From positions 367,339-431,338 of the forward strand of contig NC_012030.1 in the NCBI RefSeq assembly GCF_000022205.1: a stretch of DNA of 64,000 nucleotides, read 5' to 3'. Made by a program: the position numbers and the translations under genes. Origin of the DNA: Halorubrum lacusprofundi ATCC 49239. GTDB taxonomy: Archaea; Halobacteriota; Halobacteria; Halobacteriales; Haloferacaceae. Positions 1 to 8,407 of the stretch are shown piece after piece. The notes beneath the pieces are model-generated. The model worked only from the letters and a program-made list of their open reading frames with translations. It made no database searches and was not told where the DNA came from. Positions within the stretch are counted from its first letter, which is position 1, and each line of letters starts with the position of its first letter.

Positions 1-442
1 CGATCAAGAGCAACGAATCCGAGTAGAGTGGGAGGTCGGGTTCCTCACGGACGGTTTTGTGGTCTTGGTTTTCGACAGTAAGTGAGGCGTCGACGAGCGA
101 GGAGGGGGTAGGTGAATCGGTGTTTTTCAGCACACCCTCGCGTTGGTCGATCTCGAAGCGTGGATGTACAGAGATGATGGTAGCGTAGGGTTCGGCATCA
201 GCTGGGAGACGATCAAGATCAAAGGGCTGTGGGGACTCAGAGATCCGTTGATAGAGAGTCTCGAATTGGTCCCGTTTGAGTGGAATAGTAGTGTCTTGCT
301 CACGGTAGGAGATGAGGAGTCGATGTTCTTGGACGTCTTGGAGGCGGAATGGCTTTTCAGACAGTGGGGTATGGAAGGACGTATCGGGTGGCACCTCGTC
401 TAGTTCGTCGAGAATCGTGTGCCAGGTGACGGAGAATGGCAT
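1..442 (-). CDS. Partial 323-aa-family haloarchaeal protein (N-terminal part)
   Basis: The reading frame begins at ATG (442, minus strand) and runs open off the left edge, giving about 147 residues. It starts MPFSVTWHTILDELDE and is clearly a paralog of the 323-aa protein at 38991-39962: the two share the start, a central HRLLISYR block and DRLPADAEPYAT. No enzymatic motif is visible. Function is unknown; the full-length paralog ends in a charged coiled coil. It lies upstream of, and divergent from, the zinc-ribbon/TRAM gene pair, whereas in the other copy of the cassette it sits on the far side of the winged-helix gene. The family assignment by similarity is secure; the role is not known. 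Confidence 0.85.
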   Translation of the reverse strand, partial: MPFSVTWHTILDELDEVPPDTSFHTPLSEKPFRLQDVQEHRLLISYREQDTTIPLKRDQFETLYQRISESPQPFDLDRLPADAEPYATIISVHPRFEIDQREGVLKNTDSPTPSSLVDASLTVENQDHKTVREEPDLPLYSDSLLLI

Positions 443-750
443 ATGAATACGTTAGCTTCGGGAGACAAAATGCTAGTGTCGACTGTATCCTGTTGTATTC
501 TTGTGTAATGTTGCCAACCATTATTGTTTCTGGAGTGAATATTCCAAGTTGCGCTCCGTCTTGGAGGGCCGGAGCGTCAGCGGGGACCCACCCAACGATC
601 AAGCCGTGACCTACACTCCGTCATTGTGTAGGTCTCACGGATTTTGCGGTGTATTTTGTGTGGTTCACTCACTGCTTGGACGACGTGGCGGATGACAGTA
701 GCGTGAACAGTCATGTATCTTTATGTTGTGTTGCTGTCTCACAGTGTGAT
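443..750. other. Non-coding stretch between divergent genes
   Basis: About 300 bases between a minus-strand and a plus-strand gene. Short open frames here have no family resemblance or codon character. It presumably holds the two divergent promoters; no clear palindrome or hairpin was found. Confidence 0.5.
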
Positions 751-900
751 ATGAGGGTACCACAGCTCAGCACTTTGTTTGGTGGTCGACGAGATCAGAC
801 CTACTCTGAGTGTCGGAGATGTGGGTCGACGGTGGAGTCGGGAACGACAGTCTGTCCAGTGTGTGAACAGCAGTCGGTTGCTGAATATGTTGTGAGTTAG
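751..900 (+). CDS. Small zinc-ribbon protein (49 aa)
   Basis: A 49-residue protein, start ATG at 751, chosen because the paralog at 37535-37681 begins at the equivalent place and the upstream extension is unrelated. Two CxxC knuckles (ECRRCGS and VCPVC) about 16 residues apart form a rubredoxin-like zinc ribbon. Both paralogs share the block YECRRCGSTxE and are followed at once by a TRAM-domain gene, so the pair is a conserved two-gene unit. The role is unknown; proteins of this size with two knuckles often bind nucleic acid or a partner protein. Confidence 0.7.
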   Translation: MRVPQLSTLFGGRRDQTYSECRRCGSTVESGTTVCPVCEQQSVAEYVVS

Positions 901-961
901 GGATCGATTCTCTCGACAGTCTCAAGTTCCTTGTTATCGCAGTGCTTATTACGAACTCTCA

Positions 962-1399
962 ATGGATATCTCCGAAGAACTCACCTGTCTGTTTACTGCT
1001 GAAGTCGAAGAACACGACCAATCGTACGTTCTTGAAGTACCTAAACAGGAAGTTGATGTCGGCTACGTCGACTCTGCTGAAGATTACCAAGTTGCACTTG
1101 TCGGGACCGCTGAGAACCCCTCACAGTCGGCTCCTTCACAATCAAGCGATACCCACGATCAGCAACCGGAGACTGATCAGCCACCCGTAAGCAAAGGCGA
1201 AAATCGGGTTGTCGAGGTCTCGGAGTTAGGAGATCAAGGAGATGGTCTTGCCCGCGTAGAGCGTGGTTTCGTCGTAATCGTTCCTGAGACCAAGAAAGGA
1301 CAGCGGGTTCGGATTAAAATCGAAACGGTGCGAGAGACAGTTGCGTTTGCACACGTGCTCGAACATCTCGGTAGTGCCGACTCCATGGCTTCAAATTAG
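962..1399 (+). CDS. TRAM-domain protein
   Basis: 145 residues. The N-terminal half (MDISEELTCLF...) is shared with the paralog at 37758-38174. A variable Ser/Gln/Pro-rich linker of about 35 residues follows. The C-terminal 60 residues are a TRAM domain: GDGLARVERGFVVIVP followed by GQRVRIKIETVRETVAFA, the small beta-barrel RNA-binding fold also found in tRNA methylthiotransferases and in free archaeal TRAM proteins. TRAM proteins in archaea have been proposed to act as RNA chaperones; that role is inference here. The start at 962 matches the paralog. It follows the zinc-ribbon gene by about 60 bases and may be co-transcribed with it. Confidence 0.85.
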   Translation: MDISEELTCLFTAEVEEHDQSYVLEVPKQEVDVGYVDSAEDYQVALVGTAENPSQSAPSQSSDTHDQQPETDQPPVSKGENRVVEVSELGDQGDGLARVERGFVVIVPETKKGQRVRIKIETVRETVAFAHVLEHLGSADSMASN

Positions 1400-1629
1400 A
1401 CTATATCACGTCGACTGAATTCTGCTAAAACTAAAAGACTACATCAGTAGCTAAGTGGCTGTTTGGAAAATTAGTTTCTTCGATAACAAATGTTTAGTAT
1501 CATCTGAGAATCCTGTATGTAGTCTGTTCAAAAGTACTTATAATGTGCATGTTTCTCACATTTTCTGAATTAAACAGCGCGGTTCCACTTGATCCTAATA
1601 TTTATTATATTGTATATTGACCATTATAT

Positions 1630-2223
1630 ATGTCTCGTGAAATCAACCGATTAGATACTGTGGACAGGAAACAGACTGCTGAACCGACAGTTGAAACAGG
1701 GACGTCCGAATCGGTTGAGTGGCGAGATATCTCCGTAGATACGGATAGAGCCACCGAAACTGCTACACAAAGCAGTTCTGTGGCTGATCGGATTCAGGTG
1801 CTTACGGGCGAACCACTCACCATCGAGACTGGGGACATAACAGCAACACTTGTTGGAGTTGCCCAAGTGCGGATTGACGACCTTGTCTACGCACACCAAC
1901 GCAACGGGATTGTCAGTTCTACACGCACTTGTGCGTTGTTCGATGTTGAAAACACGAGTAATGCTCCCATTCACTGGATGAGCAGACAGACCAAATTCAT
2001 CGGTAGCGATGGCTACACATACAGACAGGCCAATCTCTCACTCGATCCATCGCGGTTGGGTGCTGGCTGTTTCTCCAGACAGGTAGAGGTCGAACCAGGC
2101 TGTCGAGCCCGGATAATCACACCGGTTGAACAGTTGCCCCCGAGAGTCGACGTAAAGAAAGTTGTCCACACAATCTCACCCCGAGGACGGCTTGGCAACC
2201 AACGACTCGCATTCTCCCTCTAA
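1630..2223 (+). CDS. Hypothetical protein, 197 aa
   Basis: The first 60 or so residues are hydrophilic and Thr/Ser/Glu-rich, so probably disordered. Residues 65-197 look like a compact beta-rich domain (LVGVAQVRIDDLVYAH, CALFDVENTSNAPIHW, GCRARIITPVEQLPP) that loosely resembles extracellular DUF4352-type beta sandwiches. No signal peptide or membrane segment is visible. The start lies just downstream of an AT-rich TATA-like tract (about 1600-1628), consistent with a leaderless or short-leader transcript. It is convergent with the histidine kinase that follows. I do not recognise the family. Confidence 0.7.
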   Translation: MSREINRLDTVDRKQTAEPTVETGTSESVEWRDISVDTDRATETATQSSSVADRIQVLTGEPLTIETGDITATLVGVAQVRIDDLVYAHQRNGIVSSTRTCALFDVENTSNAPIHWMSRQTKFIGSDGYTYRQANLSLDPSRLGAGCFSRQVEVEPGCRARIITPVEQLPPRVDVKKVVHTISPRGRLGNQRLAFSL

Positions 2224-2313
2224 TCATTGGTTACCGCCGTTCAGAAGTGTTTTCTATATGACTGATCTGTCGCCGTCGACATGGTCGTCTAGCCTATACT
2301 CAATTGTACTCAC

Positions 2314-3336
2314 CTAGCTACTTCGAGGAAGCCGAAGCCGAACGGCAGTCCCGAAGTCTTCAGGAATTTCGATCTCAAGGCTGCCACCGTAGCGTTCAGT
2401 GAGCCATTTGACGAGCCATAACCCTAGTCCGCTACCATGTTTTAATGGCGAGACGTCCATGCTTTCTGTGACGATTTGACGTTCGGTCTGCGGAATTCCG
2501 GGACCGTTGTCAGCGACGATCAATTCAACCATATCGTCGTCGACATTTGCAGAGATGATTGCTTTTGGTATCGACGACGTGTTGTGTCGAATTGCATTAT
2601 CTAGTAGACTGTCGACAACGATCTGTAGTCGCTTGTCGGCTACTACGGTAAGATCACGAGGACAGTCGACGGTAATATCGGCCTCTGAGAACCGTTCTCG
2701 GCAATCTTCCTCAACTGTTTTGATGACCGCATGAAGATCGGTTGGCTCTACTGATGTGGGCTCGTCGAGGACTTTTCGGATCGTATTTGCCTCTGAACAC
2801 AGCTGGGTAAGACTGTCGGCGGTTTCAATAACTGATTCGAGGGCTTCACGAGTCTGTTCGTTTTCTGCAGACTCGACGGCATGCTTACTGTAGGCAGTGA
2901 TGATGTTCACGTCGTTGCGTAAGTTGTGACGGAGGACACGCTGAAGGACATCGAGGTATCGTTCCCGACGGAGCTTATCAGTAATATCACTGTAGATTGC
3001 AAATCCATGCTCCTCCCCTGTTGGGACGCCTCGGTACAGGAACTTTCGGGGACCATTGGAAGTCATCCGTTCAATAACCGCTCGGTTCGGCTTCCCATCG
3101 GCTGTTCGCTGATCAAAGGTTTTGGCCTCATCACGCTGGTCGTCCGGTACTATCAGTTCGTTGAGCGGCAGACCTGTGACCGACTCATCCGCACAGAACA
3201 CCTCACGGAACGCCGCGTTCGCCTGGACGATGATCGGCTCGTCATCTTCTAATTTGAACTCCACAGTGGGGTCATTTAATTGATTGAATAGCGATTCGAA
3301 GTGATTCGTGGTCGTTGTCAATTGCTGGGCTGTCAT
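2314..3336 (-). CDS. PAS-domain sensor histidine kinase
   Basis: 340 residues, no membrane segment, so a cytoplasmic sensor. A PAS domain occupies roughly residues 10-120 (ending FAIYSDITD). Then comes the HisKA-like dimer helix with the haloarchaeal phospho-acceptor box RVLRHNLRNDV (His about 137) and an ATPase domain with N-box DNAIRH, G1 box DNGPGIP and G2 box GSGLGLWLVKWL. It would autophosphorylate on the His and pass phosphate to a receiver protein, but no receiver gene is nearby. A chemoreceptor gene lies about 200 bp away, upstream on the same strand, so the two could share signals. The kinase call is firm; the ligand is unknown. Confidence 0.93.
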   Translation of the reverse strand: MTAQQLTTTTNHFESLFNQLNDPTVEFKLEDDEPIIVQANAAFREVFCADESVTGLPLNELIVPDDQRDEAKTFDQRTADGKPNRAVIERMTSNGPRKFLYRGVPTGEEHGFAIYSDITDKLRRERYLDVLQRVLRHNLRNDVNIITAYSKHAVESAENEQTREALESVIETADSLTQLCSEANTIRKVLDEPTSVEPTDLHAVIKTVEEDCRERFSEADITVDCPRDLTVVADKRLQIVVDSLLDNAIRHNTSSIPKAIISANVDDDMVELIVADNGPGIPQTERQIVTESMDVSPLKHGSGLGLWLVKWLTERYGGSLEIEIPEDFGTAVRLRLPRSS

Positions 3337-3532
3337 AGGAATGGGATCAACACTCGATCGTATCTTTTTGGGTGCTGAGGGTATCCGCCTCGTGTTTCGA
3401 AGACGGAGTTGTCGTACTTGTTGAACAGATCATGACAATACTGACTGCCTTCCTACTTGATCGGTGGTCTTCGATAGTGACGTCAAAACGGCTGGTTAGT
3501 GTCTTAACCGTCTTGATGTCACACATTGTGTC

Positions 3533-4702
3533 TTATTGACTAGCTTCGAACTCGGTGTCCCAGTCGTCGCTGAATGTATCGACAAGCTGGGCAATCTCGG
3601 TTACTTCGGCAGTCTGTTCTTCATTGGCGGCGGCGAGTTCGTCAATCTCGCTTGCGAACATACGTGCCTTATTGCTGGCGTCGTTGGTCATGGAGGCGAT
3701 CTCCTCGGTACTGGCTGCCTGTTGGTCGGTTGCATCGGCAATCTCGGCAATCCCGTCGTCGATCTCACCGACAGCTTCGACAATCCGATCGAGATTGTCA
3801 ATGGCATTGTCGACCTCTTCGATCCCGTTGTCGATGCTATCGTTGGCCTGGTCGATACTCTCGACAGTCTGTTTTGTATCAGATTTAACACGGCTGGCCA
3901 TTTCCTCAATGTCGACAGCCTGCTCTTGGGTTTCCTCGGCTAGGGTTTTGATTTCGTCGGCGACGACAGCAAAGCCTTCGCCAGCTTCGCCAGCACGAGC
4001 GGCTTCGATTGAGGCGTTGAGCGCGAGCAGGTTCGTCTGTTCAGCTATATCTTGGATGACGGTGACGACTTCATCGATCTCTTCCATCCGTTCTTGGAGT
4101 GTCTGAATATCGTCCTCAACATTGGCTGCAGCTGTGTCGACCTCACCCATGGCATCGATAGCGTCACTGGCAGCCTCTTGGCTTTGTTCGGCCATTTGAC
4201 GAGCATTACTGCTTTCGCTCCGTACCTCTTCGGAGCTGGATGCAATTTCCTCGATAGTGGCACTCAGATCAGAGGCCTCATCCGCAACCTCTGTCATATT
4301 ATTCGCCTGTTCGCTAGCAACACCGCTTATCTCATCGGTGCTTTCGGCAATCTGTTCGGCAGCCGCAGTAAGTTCGTGGGTGGACGTTTGAAGTTCTTCG
4401 AGCCGATCACGCTCGATTACAACCTTATCACTATCGGCACGAGCACTTTGAGGCTGCGAAGATTGTTGGGTTCCGACAGGGGACTGTTGATTGGCGACCT
4501 GTGGTGCGGTTTCGGATTGAACTCCTCCATCTGATCTCATCTGCTGTGAAGGGGGATCTGTCACACCTGATCTGCAATTCATCTTTTGACCCACACAGCC
4601 TATTTTACCCGTGTTTGTCGATCTAGAACTGTCTTCAGGTTGGTCTTCGACACTACTTTTGCTACTATTCGGGACAAATGTTCGAATTATGCTTTTGAGC
4701 AT
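3533..4702 (-). CDS. Soluble methyl-accepting chemotaxis transducer
   Basis: About 389 residues from the ATG at 4702 (MLKSIIRTF). A further in-frame ATG at 4798 would add a 32-residue hydrophobic leader, so the start is uncertain. A Gln/Ser-rich low-complexity linker precedes a long coiled-coil signalling domain with the hairpin tip [19 protein letters not shown] around residue 214, the conserved CheA/CheW contact region, flanked by Glu/Ala-rich heptads that could carry methylation sites. There is no HAMP domain or transmembrane pair, so it belongs to the cytoplasmic transducers that haloarchaea have in several forms. No sensory domain is recognisable in the N-terminal 100 residues; it may sense through a partner. 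Confidence 0.92.
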   Translation of the reverse strand: MLKSIIRTFVPNSSKSSVEDQPEDSSRSTNTGKIGCVGQKMNCRSGVTDPPSQQMRSDGGVQSETAPQVANQQSPVGTQQSSQPQSARADSDKVVIERDRLEELQTSTHELTAAAEQIAESTDEISGVASEQANNMTEVADEASDLSATIEEIASSSEEVRSESSNARQMAEQSQEAASDAIDAMGEVDTAAANVEDDIQTLQERMEEIDEVVTVIQDIAEQTNLLALNASIEAARAGEAGEGFAVVADEIKTLAEETQEQAVDIEEMASRVKSDTKQTVESIDQANDSIDNGIEEVDNAIDNLDRIVEAVGEIDDGIAEIADATDQQAASTEEIASMTNDASNKARMFASEIDELAAANEEQTAEVTEIAQLVDTFSDDWDTEFEASQ

Positions 4703-4829
4703 ATCTATGCCAAGACAGCAAATGATAATAAGATTACCTATTGGCAAATTATTCATTACAATAGTCATATTGAATCCTATGTATCTCAGTTTGTACATTG
4801 GTCTCTACAACTCACCTAGTCGAAATAAG

Positions 4830-4896
4830 AGCCATAGAGACTCGATCTGTTCTCACATCGCACCTGCACTTGGTATCGCTAAGACTGCTCGCTCTT
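4830..4896 (+). repeat. Direct repeat of about 67 bp, copy 1
   Basis: Sequence from about 4830 to 4896 (AGCCATAGAGA ... GTTCTCACATCG ... GACTGCTCGCTCTT) reappears with roughly 80 percent match at 7460-7526. In both places it runs straight into an IS1595-type terminal repeat. Together the copies flank the two winged-helix genes at 6540-7364. Confidence 0.7.
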
Positions 4897-4898
4897 AT

Positions 4899-6376
4899 CA
4901 CTACTTCTGCGGTTGATCACCAATCAGTCAACCCCCTCACCATAGCCGCGCCGATATCTCTCGCTTTCTCTCGTCTCAGCCCCTTGTGTTCTGCAATCTG
5001 TGTAGCCATTTCGTAGACCAGTTCTCGAGCAACTTTGGGAAACGGAGGGAGCCGAGCGGTCGCGCTTTGCGCGGCCCGCTCGGATGATATAAACGCATGC
5101 GTAAGCAAGACAATCGTCACGTGGTGATGCCATCCTTTCCACGTACGGCCTTCGAATTGATCCAATCCGAGTACCTGTTTGGCGTCTTCGTGAAAACGCT
5201 CGATTGCCCATCGAAGATGGGCATATCTCACTAACTCTTCTAAGCTCCACTCGTCAACTCCCCAGCACAGCCACGCTCGCAACTTATCTTCAGCATCCTC
5301 TATTAGAAGCCACCCTCTTTCGTCTGAAATTCGGCGTTTTGCCACGCTCTTCACAACACAAACGCGTGTACGAAAGAACCGCCCAGTAAGCGGTTCTTTC
5401 GTTCCTTCTGCCCACGTTATCTCCCTCCAATCTTCATCATCAAGGTCAGCACAGATCTCTACAGCGGACTGGGGAATCACGTCCTCAGGATATCGTGGTT
5501 CGGACGGGGGTCGGCCACGTCCCGACCCCCGTCCAAGTTCCTCAATCGGAGTTGATTCTGGAATAACAGGCAGAGCTTTTGGTCTGACACCGAGTATATA
5601 GGGTTCATTCCATTCTCTGAGTTGAGTTCGGAATGAGAGATATTTCCCATACCCCGAGTCGGCCCCCACGCAGGCGTGGGGGACCGACGCTTTCCGTGCA
5701 CGCGAAACAAGACCAATCGCGATCTCTGGCTTCGTCCGGAAACGAATGTCTTCAGGAATATCGCACTGCTGTCGCCGGTCTTCAAATTCGTCATCTTCAA
5801 CCCACTTACGGGGAAGATACAACTCCAAGCCAAGTGGCCACGTGATTTGGTCGGCGTTCCGGGCCTCGCCCGGAACCGCTGCCACAAGGTCAACGCCAAC
5901 CTGACAGGAAGCAATCTTCCCGATTGATCCGGCGTACTGACGCTTGACACCCACACTATGATGACCTTGTTTGAGCATATCAACATCATCGACGATCAGC
6001 ATCGCCGCTGGCGATGCGATCGTCTCTGGGATTTGTTGATTGAGATGATTCTGGACAGCCTCATATTCCCATGGACTTTCGCTAATGAAGCGTCTAATGC
6101 GGTGTTCGTTGATTGCAAGCCGTTTGCCAATTCCTCGAAAAGTTTTGTGACTACCAGGTCGAATCAGCCCTTCAACGTAGGCAGGAGCAACATTCCACGT
6201 GTTGGCTGCACGTGACCACGTTGATCCATCGGGGCGCGTCGTAAACGCGCCCCGAAGAGAGGCAAGAAACCGTCGGATGGCGGTTTTCGGAGTTCGCATA
6301 CCAAACGAAACACTGTTCATACAGAGCCACAGGAGATGAGCAGAGATAGCGCCGCCGTTGAACCGCAGAAGTAGTG
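4899..6376 (-). mobile_element. IS701-type insertion sequence (1478 bp)
   Basis: The ends are inverted repeats CACTACTTCTGCGGTT (4899-4914) and its complement (6361-6376). The four bases TTAT flank both sides (4895-4898 and 6377-6380) and form a target duplication of the length usual for the IS701 family. It contains one transposase gene and appears intact. The target is the terminal repeat of an older IS1595 remnant. Confidence 0.88.
4917..6320 (-). CDS. IS701 family DDE transposase
   Basis: 467 residues, near the family's usual length. The segment MLIVDDVDMLKQGHHSVGVK carries the first catalytic Asp and is the typical IS701 block. The second is in VGADSGYGK and the final Glu in RWAIERFHEDAKQVLG, in the usual spacing. 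No frameshift or internal stop, so it is probably active. It nearly fills the element, leaving 18 and 56 bp to the two ends. Confidence 0.92.
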   Translation of the reverse strand: MNSVSFGMRTPKTAIRRFLASLRGAFTTRPDGSTWSRAANTWNVAPAYVEGLIRPGSHKTFRGIGKRLAINEHRIRRFISESPWEYEAVQNHLNQQIPETIASPAAMLIVDDVDMLKQGHHSVGVKRQYAGSIGKIASCQVGVDLVAAVPGEARNADQITWPLGLELYLPRKWVEDDEFEDRRQQCDIPEDIRFRTKPEIAIGLVSRARKASVPHACVGADSGYGKYLSFRTQLREWNEPYILGVRPKALPVIPESTPIEELGRGSGRGRPPSEPRYPEDVIPQSAVEICADLDDEDWREITWAEGTKEPLTGRFFRTRVCVVKSVAKRRISDERGWLLIEDAEDKLRAWLCWGVDEWSLEELVRYAHLRWAIERFHEDAKQVLGLDQFEGRTWKGWHHHVTIVLLTHAFISSERAAQSATARLPPFPKVARELVYEMATQIAEHKGLRREKARDIGAAMVRGLTDW

Positions 6377-6539
6377 TTATGTAGAAACGTGGAACGTTCC
6401 TATAGCTACGGTCTACGATCCCAAATGAGGAGATGCGCCCTCCTCAGATCCAGCCTTCGGCCGGATACTTCGCCAGCTCATTGATCTCGGCGTGATCACC
6501 ATCACCACGGAGTCGCTCGATGCGCCTCATCAGCCATGA

Positions 6540-6824
6540 CTATCGGCTGTCTTGATGGGAATCTCTGACAGTAAGTGTATAGAGACGTTTGCGGGCGTCC
6601 TGCAGTGATGTTCTCGATTCGACGACGTCGACTTGTTGTAACTCATTGAGACCGTACCGTACGGTTCGTTCTGAGAGGTGTGACTTTGTGGCGATTTCTC
6701 GTTGGGAGAGTGTTCCTTCATGTTTGAGAATAAGAGCAACTAACTTGGCACTTGGTGGGAGATCTTGAATCGCATCTCGTAACTCTGTAAACGATGCTAT
6801 CTGGAGTTCCCCCTGTGTGGTCAT
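6540..6824 (-). CDS. Winged-helix (MarR/TrmB-like) DNA-binding protein
   Basis: 94 residues made almost entirely of a winged helix-turn-helix: LPPSAKLVALILKHEG, then LSQREIATKSHLSERTVRYG as helix-turn-recognition helix, then a wing ending RKRLYTL. It is a paralog of 38181-38480, sharing MTTQGE at the start and the block VVESRTSLQDARKRLYTL. It has no ligand domain, so it probably acts as a simple repressor or partner protein. In both cassettes it lies beside the TRAM gene or its former position and upstream of the 89-aa winged-helix gene. The C-terminus abuts the IS1595 remnant and may have been altered by it. Confidence 0.8.
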   Translation of the reverse strand: MTTQGELQIASFTELRDAIQDLPPSAKLVALILKHEGTLSQREIATKSHLSERTVRYGLNELQQVDVVESRTSLQDARKRLYTLTVRDSHQDSR

Positions 6825-7094
6825 TAGGTGAGGTTGTCGGCTTGATTGTATAATATTACTGACTTACAGCACTCGCGTGTGCGACTGTTCAAACAGTATG
6901 AAACAGGTCACTCGGTACCTCGCCTATTGCGAACTTTATCGGAGCCTCCGAAAGGTGTTCAACAGTTTTGGGACCTTGACACGGAGTCGACAGCTCGTCG
7001 GTCAGCGGGTGATGGGTCGACAGTCGCCACCCAACGAGAGACGACTAAGTCGAATCCTCAGATTCCAGCTGAGGGCACGATAGTCGAGAGATAG

Positions 7095-7364
7095 TCACTC
7101 GGTCGATTCCTCGAATTTCGCACACTGTAACTCGGTGATGAATAACAGATCGTCGACTTTGTAGAGCCAACCGTGGTTGTGTAGGTAATTGAGGGCGTGG
7201 TCGATATCGGTATCCCGAAAGTCTGGATTGGCTTCAGCGATGAGTTCTGTTGCTTGGTGGTGTGTAAATGCGTCTTGATCTGACTGTTCACAGAGATACC
7301 GCTCAAGAGGGAGATACGCATTTTCGATCCAGTCCGGGAGTGCTGGGTCTCCTTCGGATGGCAT
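7095..7364 (-). CDS. 89-aa winged-helix protein, copy A
   Basis: One of three intact paralogs in the window (others 38639-38908 and 43368-43637). It begins MPSEGDPALPDWIENAY, followed by PLERYLCEQ, an A/TELI helix, and an HTH-like segment ending HNHGWLYKVDDLLFITELQC, which resembles a recognition helix plus wing. The start is supported by the same position in all paralogs and by a shared upstream promoter motif. Function is unknown; its size and shape suggest a DNA-binding regulator. The downstream C-terminal tail differs among copies. Confidence 0.75.
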   Translation of the reverse strand: MPSEGDPALPDWIENAYLPLERYLCEQSDQDAFTHHQATELIAEANPDFRDTDIDHALNYLHNHGWLYKVDDLLFITELQCAKFEESTE

Positions 7365-7377
7365 TTGTGAGCGTTCG

Positions 7378-7403
7378 TTTGAGATACTTTCTCCGGCTAT
7401 TTA
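7378..7403 (-). promoter_or_regulatory. Conserved promoter of the 89-aa winged-helix family, copy A
   Basis: On the minus strand TTTAAATAGCCGGAGAAAGT is followed by ATCTCA. The other copies read TTAAGTAGCTGGGGTAAGTAGC and similar. The A/T-rich first half sits about 35 bases before the ATG, where a haloarchaeal TATA box belongs, and the 10-mer AAGTAGCT(GG) is repeated at 13-14 base spacing, suggesting an overlapping operator. Confidence 0.55.
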
Positions 7404-7459
7404 AAAATCTGATCAGAAAACTATCGAACAATCTCTTCTGAACACACGACAGAACTACC

Positions 7460-7526
7460 AGCCACAGAGAGCCGTTCAGTTCTCACATCGGATCTGCCTC
7501 TGGTATCGCCGGGACTGCTCGCTCTT
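7460..7526 (+). repeat. Direct repeat of about 67 bp, copy 2
   Basis: Matches 4830-4896 base for base at most positions (AGCCACAGAGA ... GTTCTCACATCG ... GACTGCTCGCTCTT) and likewise ends in an IS1595-type terminal repeat. Confidence 0.7.
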
Positions 7527-7640
7527 GTGTAGAGCTCTGGAAACAGGTTGGTCGCTGACGAGAGATACTGCTTGAAGTGCTGCGTGAAAGACAATATCGA
7601 CAGATTAGTACACTGCGCCACTGTCGGGGTATACCATCAG
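7520..7640 (-). mobile_element. Right-end remnant of an IS1595-type element
   Basis: It begins CGCTCTTGTGTAGAGCTCTGG, close to the complement of the right end of the intact IS1595 copy (34140-34159). On the minus strand the adjoining bases encode FKQYLSSATNLFPELYTRA, resembling a transposase C-terminus. The same peptide type (YLKQYLSSAINLFPQFYTR) is encoded at 8530-8590 in the opposite orientation. Only the end remains; similarity is lost beyond about 7640. Confidence 0.6.
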
Positions 7641-7722
7641 ATGAGAGGAGTACCCATTGTACCGACCGAGACAACAGTAGCGAGTATTCTGTGTTGGTCC
7701 CCGGAACGAACCGGATCCCTGG

Positions 7723-8055
7723 TCAGTCTGACGATGAACTGGCGAGAGTAACCTGATCAGCCTCCAGTAGATCGGACACATACTGATTTTCCCATTTCAA
7801 GCGATCTGTGAGAAGTTGTTCACCACTCTCAGTAACTTCATAATAGTTGGTTCGCTGATCTTGGCTCCCTTTCTCGACCAGCGAGTGTTCGACCAACACA
7901 TCGAGGTTTGGATACAGGCGACCGTGGTTGACGTTGTCGACATACTGTTCCATCTCTCGGCGGACCGTCTGACCCGAGGGCTGGTCAGAGCCTGCGACGA
8001 CATACAGGAGGTCACGCTGGAAGCCAGTCAGTTCGAATGACTGTGTCTGAGACAT
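7723..8055 (-). CDS. PadR-family transcriptional regulator
   Basis: 110 residues with the archaeal PadR signature: ELTGFQRDLLYVVAG at the start, then NHGRLYPNLDVLVEHSLVEKG (recognition helix plus wing) and a C-terminal dimerisation helix. It is a paralog of 40041-40340, with ELTGFQRDLLY and HGRLYPNL in common. PadR proteins repress by binding palindromes near their own or neighbouring promoters. It is divergent from the small zinc-finger gene at 8213, and the 157-base gap contains a GTAGGC/GCCTAC hairpin at 8138-8152 that could be an operator. Confidence 0.88.
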   Translation of the reverse strand: MSQTQSFELTGFQRDLLYVVAGSDQPSGQTVRREMEQYVDNVNHGRLYPNLDVLVEHSLVEKGSQDQRTNYYEVTESGEQLLTDRLKWENQYVSDLLEADQVTLASSSSD

Positions 8056-8137
8056 TCTACTTCAAAATATATCTGACCACCTATTAGTTAGATACAAATT
8101 AATTGTTATCAAGACACCCCAGACTACACACAGGCGA

Positions 8138-8152
8138 GTAGGCAGAGCCTAC
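8138..8152. promoter_or_regulatory. Short palindrome in a divergent promoter region
   Basis: Arms GTAGGC and GCCTAC are separated by AGA, midway between the divergent PadR and DUF7563-type genes. Position and symmetry fit an operator, but no second copy near the PadR paralog supports it. Confidence 0.35.
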
Positions 8153-8212
8153 CACCCGCTAAACCGGTAGTAGGATATTTATAATATAGACGATATCCAT
8201 CTCGTAGCCTCT

Positions 8213-8407
8213 ATGGATACTCTCCAAATCGAGAACAATCGTAATAAACATCACTCTCGGCAGCGTGTGTGTCAGAACTGTGGTGAGTACGTCACCAAAC
8301 AGTTCGTTCGTGTCTTCGGTACAAATGACGGCTCGCTGTACGGCTGTATGAACTGTTCGACAGGCCGTGAGCTTCGTAATGGTGGCGGCAAGCGACCGTC
8401 ACAGTAG
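8213..8407 (+). CDS. Small zinc-finger protein, DUF7563-like
   Basis: 64 residues with two CxxC pairs: VCQNCGEYVTKQFVRVFG, then GCMNCSTGRELRNGG. The spacing and the motif (FVRVFGTNDG) match the small haloarchaeal zinc fingers annotated as DUF7563. A TATA-like tract (TATTTATAATATAGA, 8175-8189) lies about 25-35 bases before the ATG. The role is unknown; a nucleic-acid-binding or adaptor function is plausible. Confidence 0.8.
   Translation: MDTLQIENNRNKHHSRQRVCQNCGEYVTKQFVRVFGTNDGSLYGCMNCSTGRELRNGGGKRPSQ

Larger units (their letters stand above)
4890..6530 (+). mobile_element. IS1595-type element remnant, split by an IS701-type element
   Basis: The left inverted repeat begins CGCTCTTAT at 4890 and resumes after the inserted element at 6377 (TTATGTAGAAACGTGG). 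About 150 bases that follow match the left end of the intact IS1595 copy at 33114, including roughly the first 28 transposase codons (frame PSSDPAFGR). The start codon is damaged and similarity stops near 6530. The rest of the element is gone. Reading through the insertion restores a continuous IS1595 end, so the IS1595 piece was there first. Confidence 0.8.

Noticed and set aside
3536..4534. Long open frames antisense to the chemoreceptor gene
   Set aside because: They are hydrophobic or Ser/Arg-rich mirror products of the coiled-coil coding bias, with no family features.
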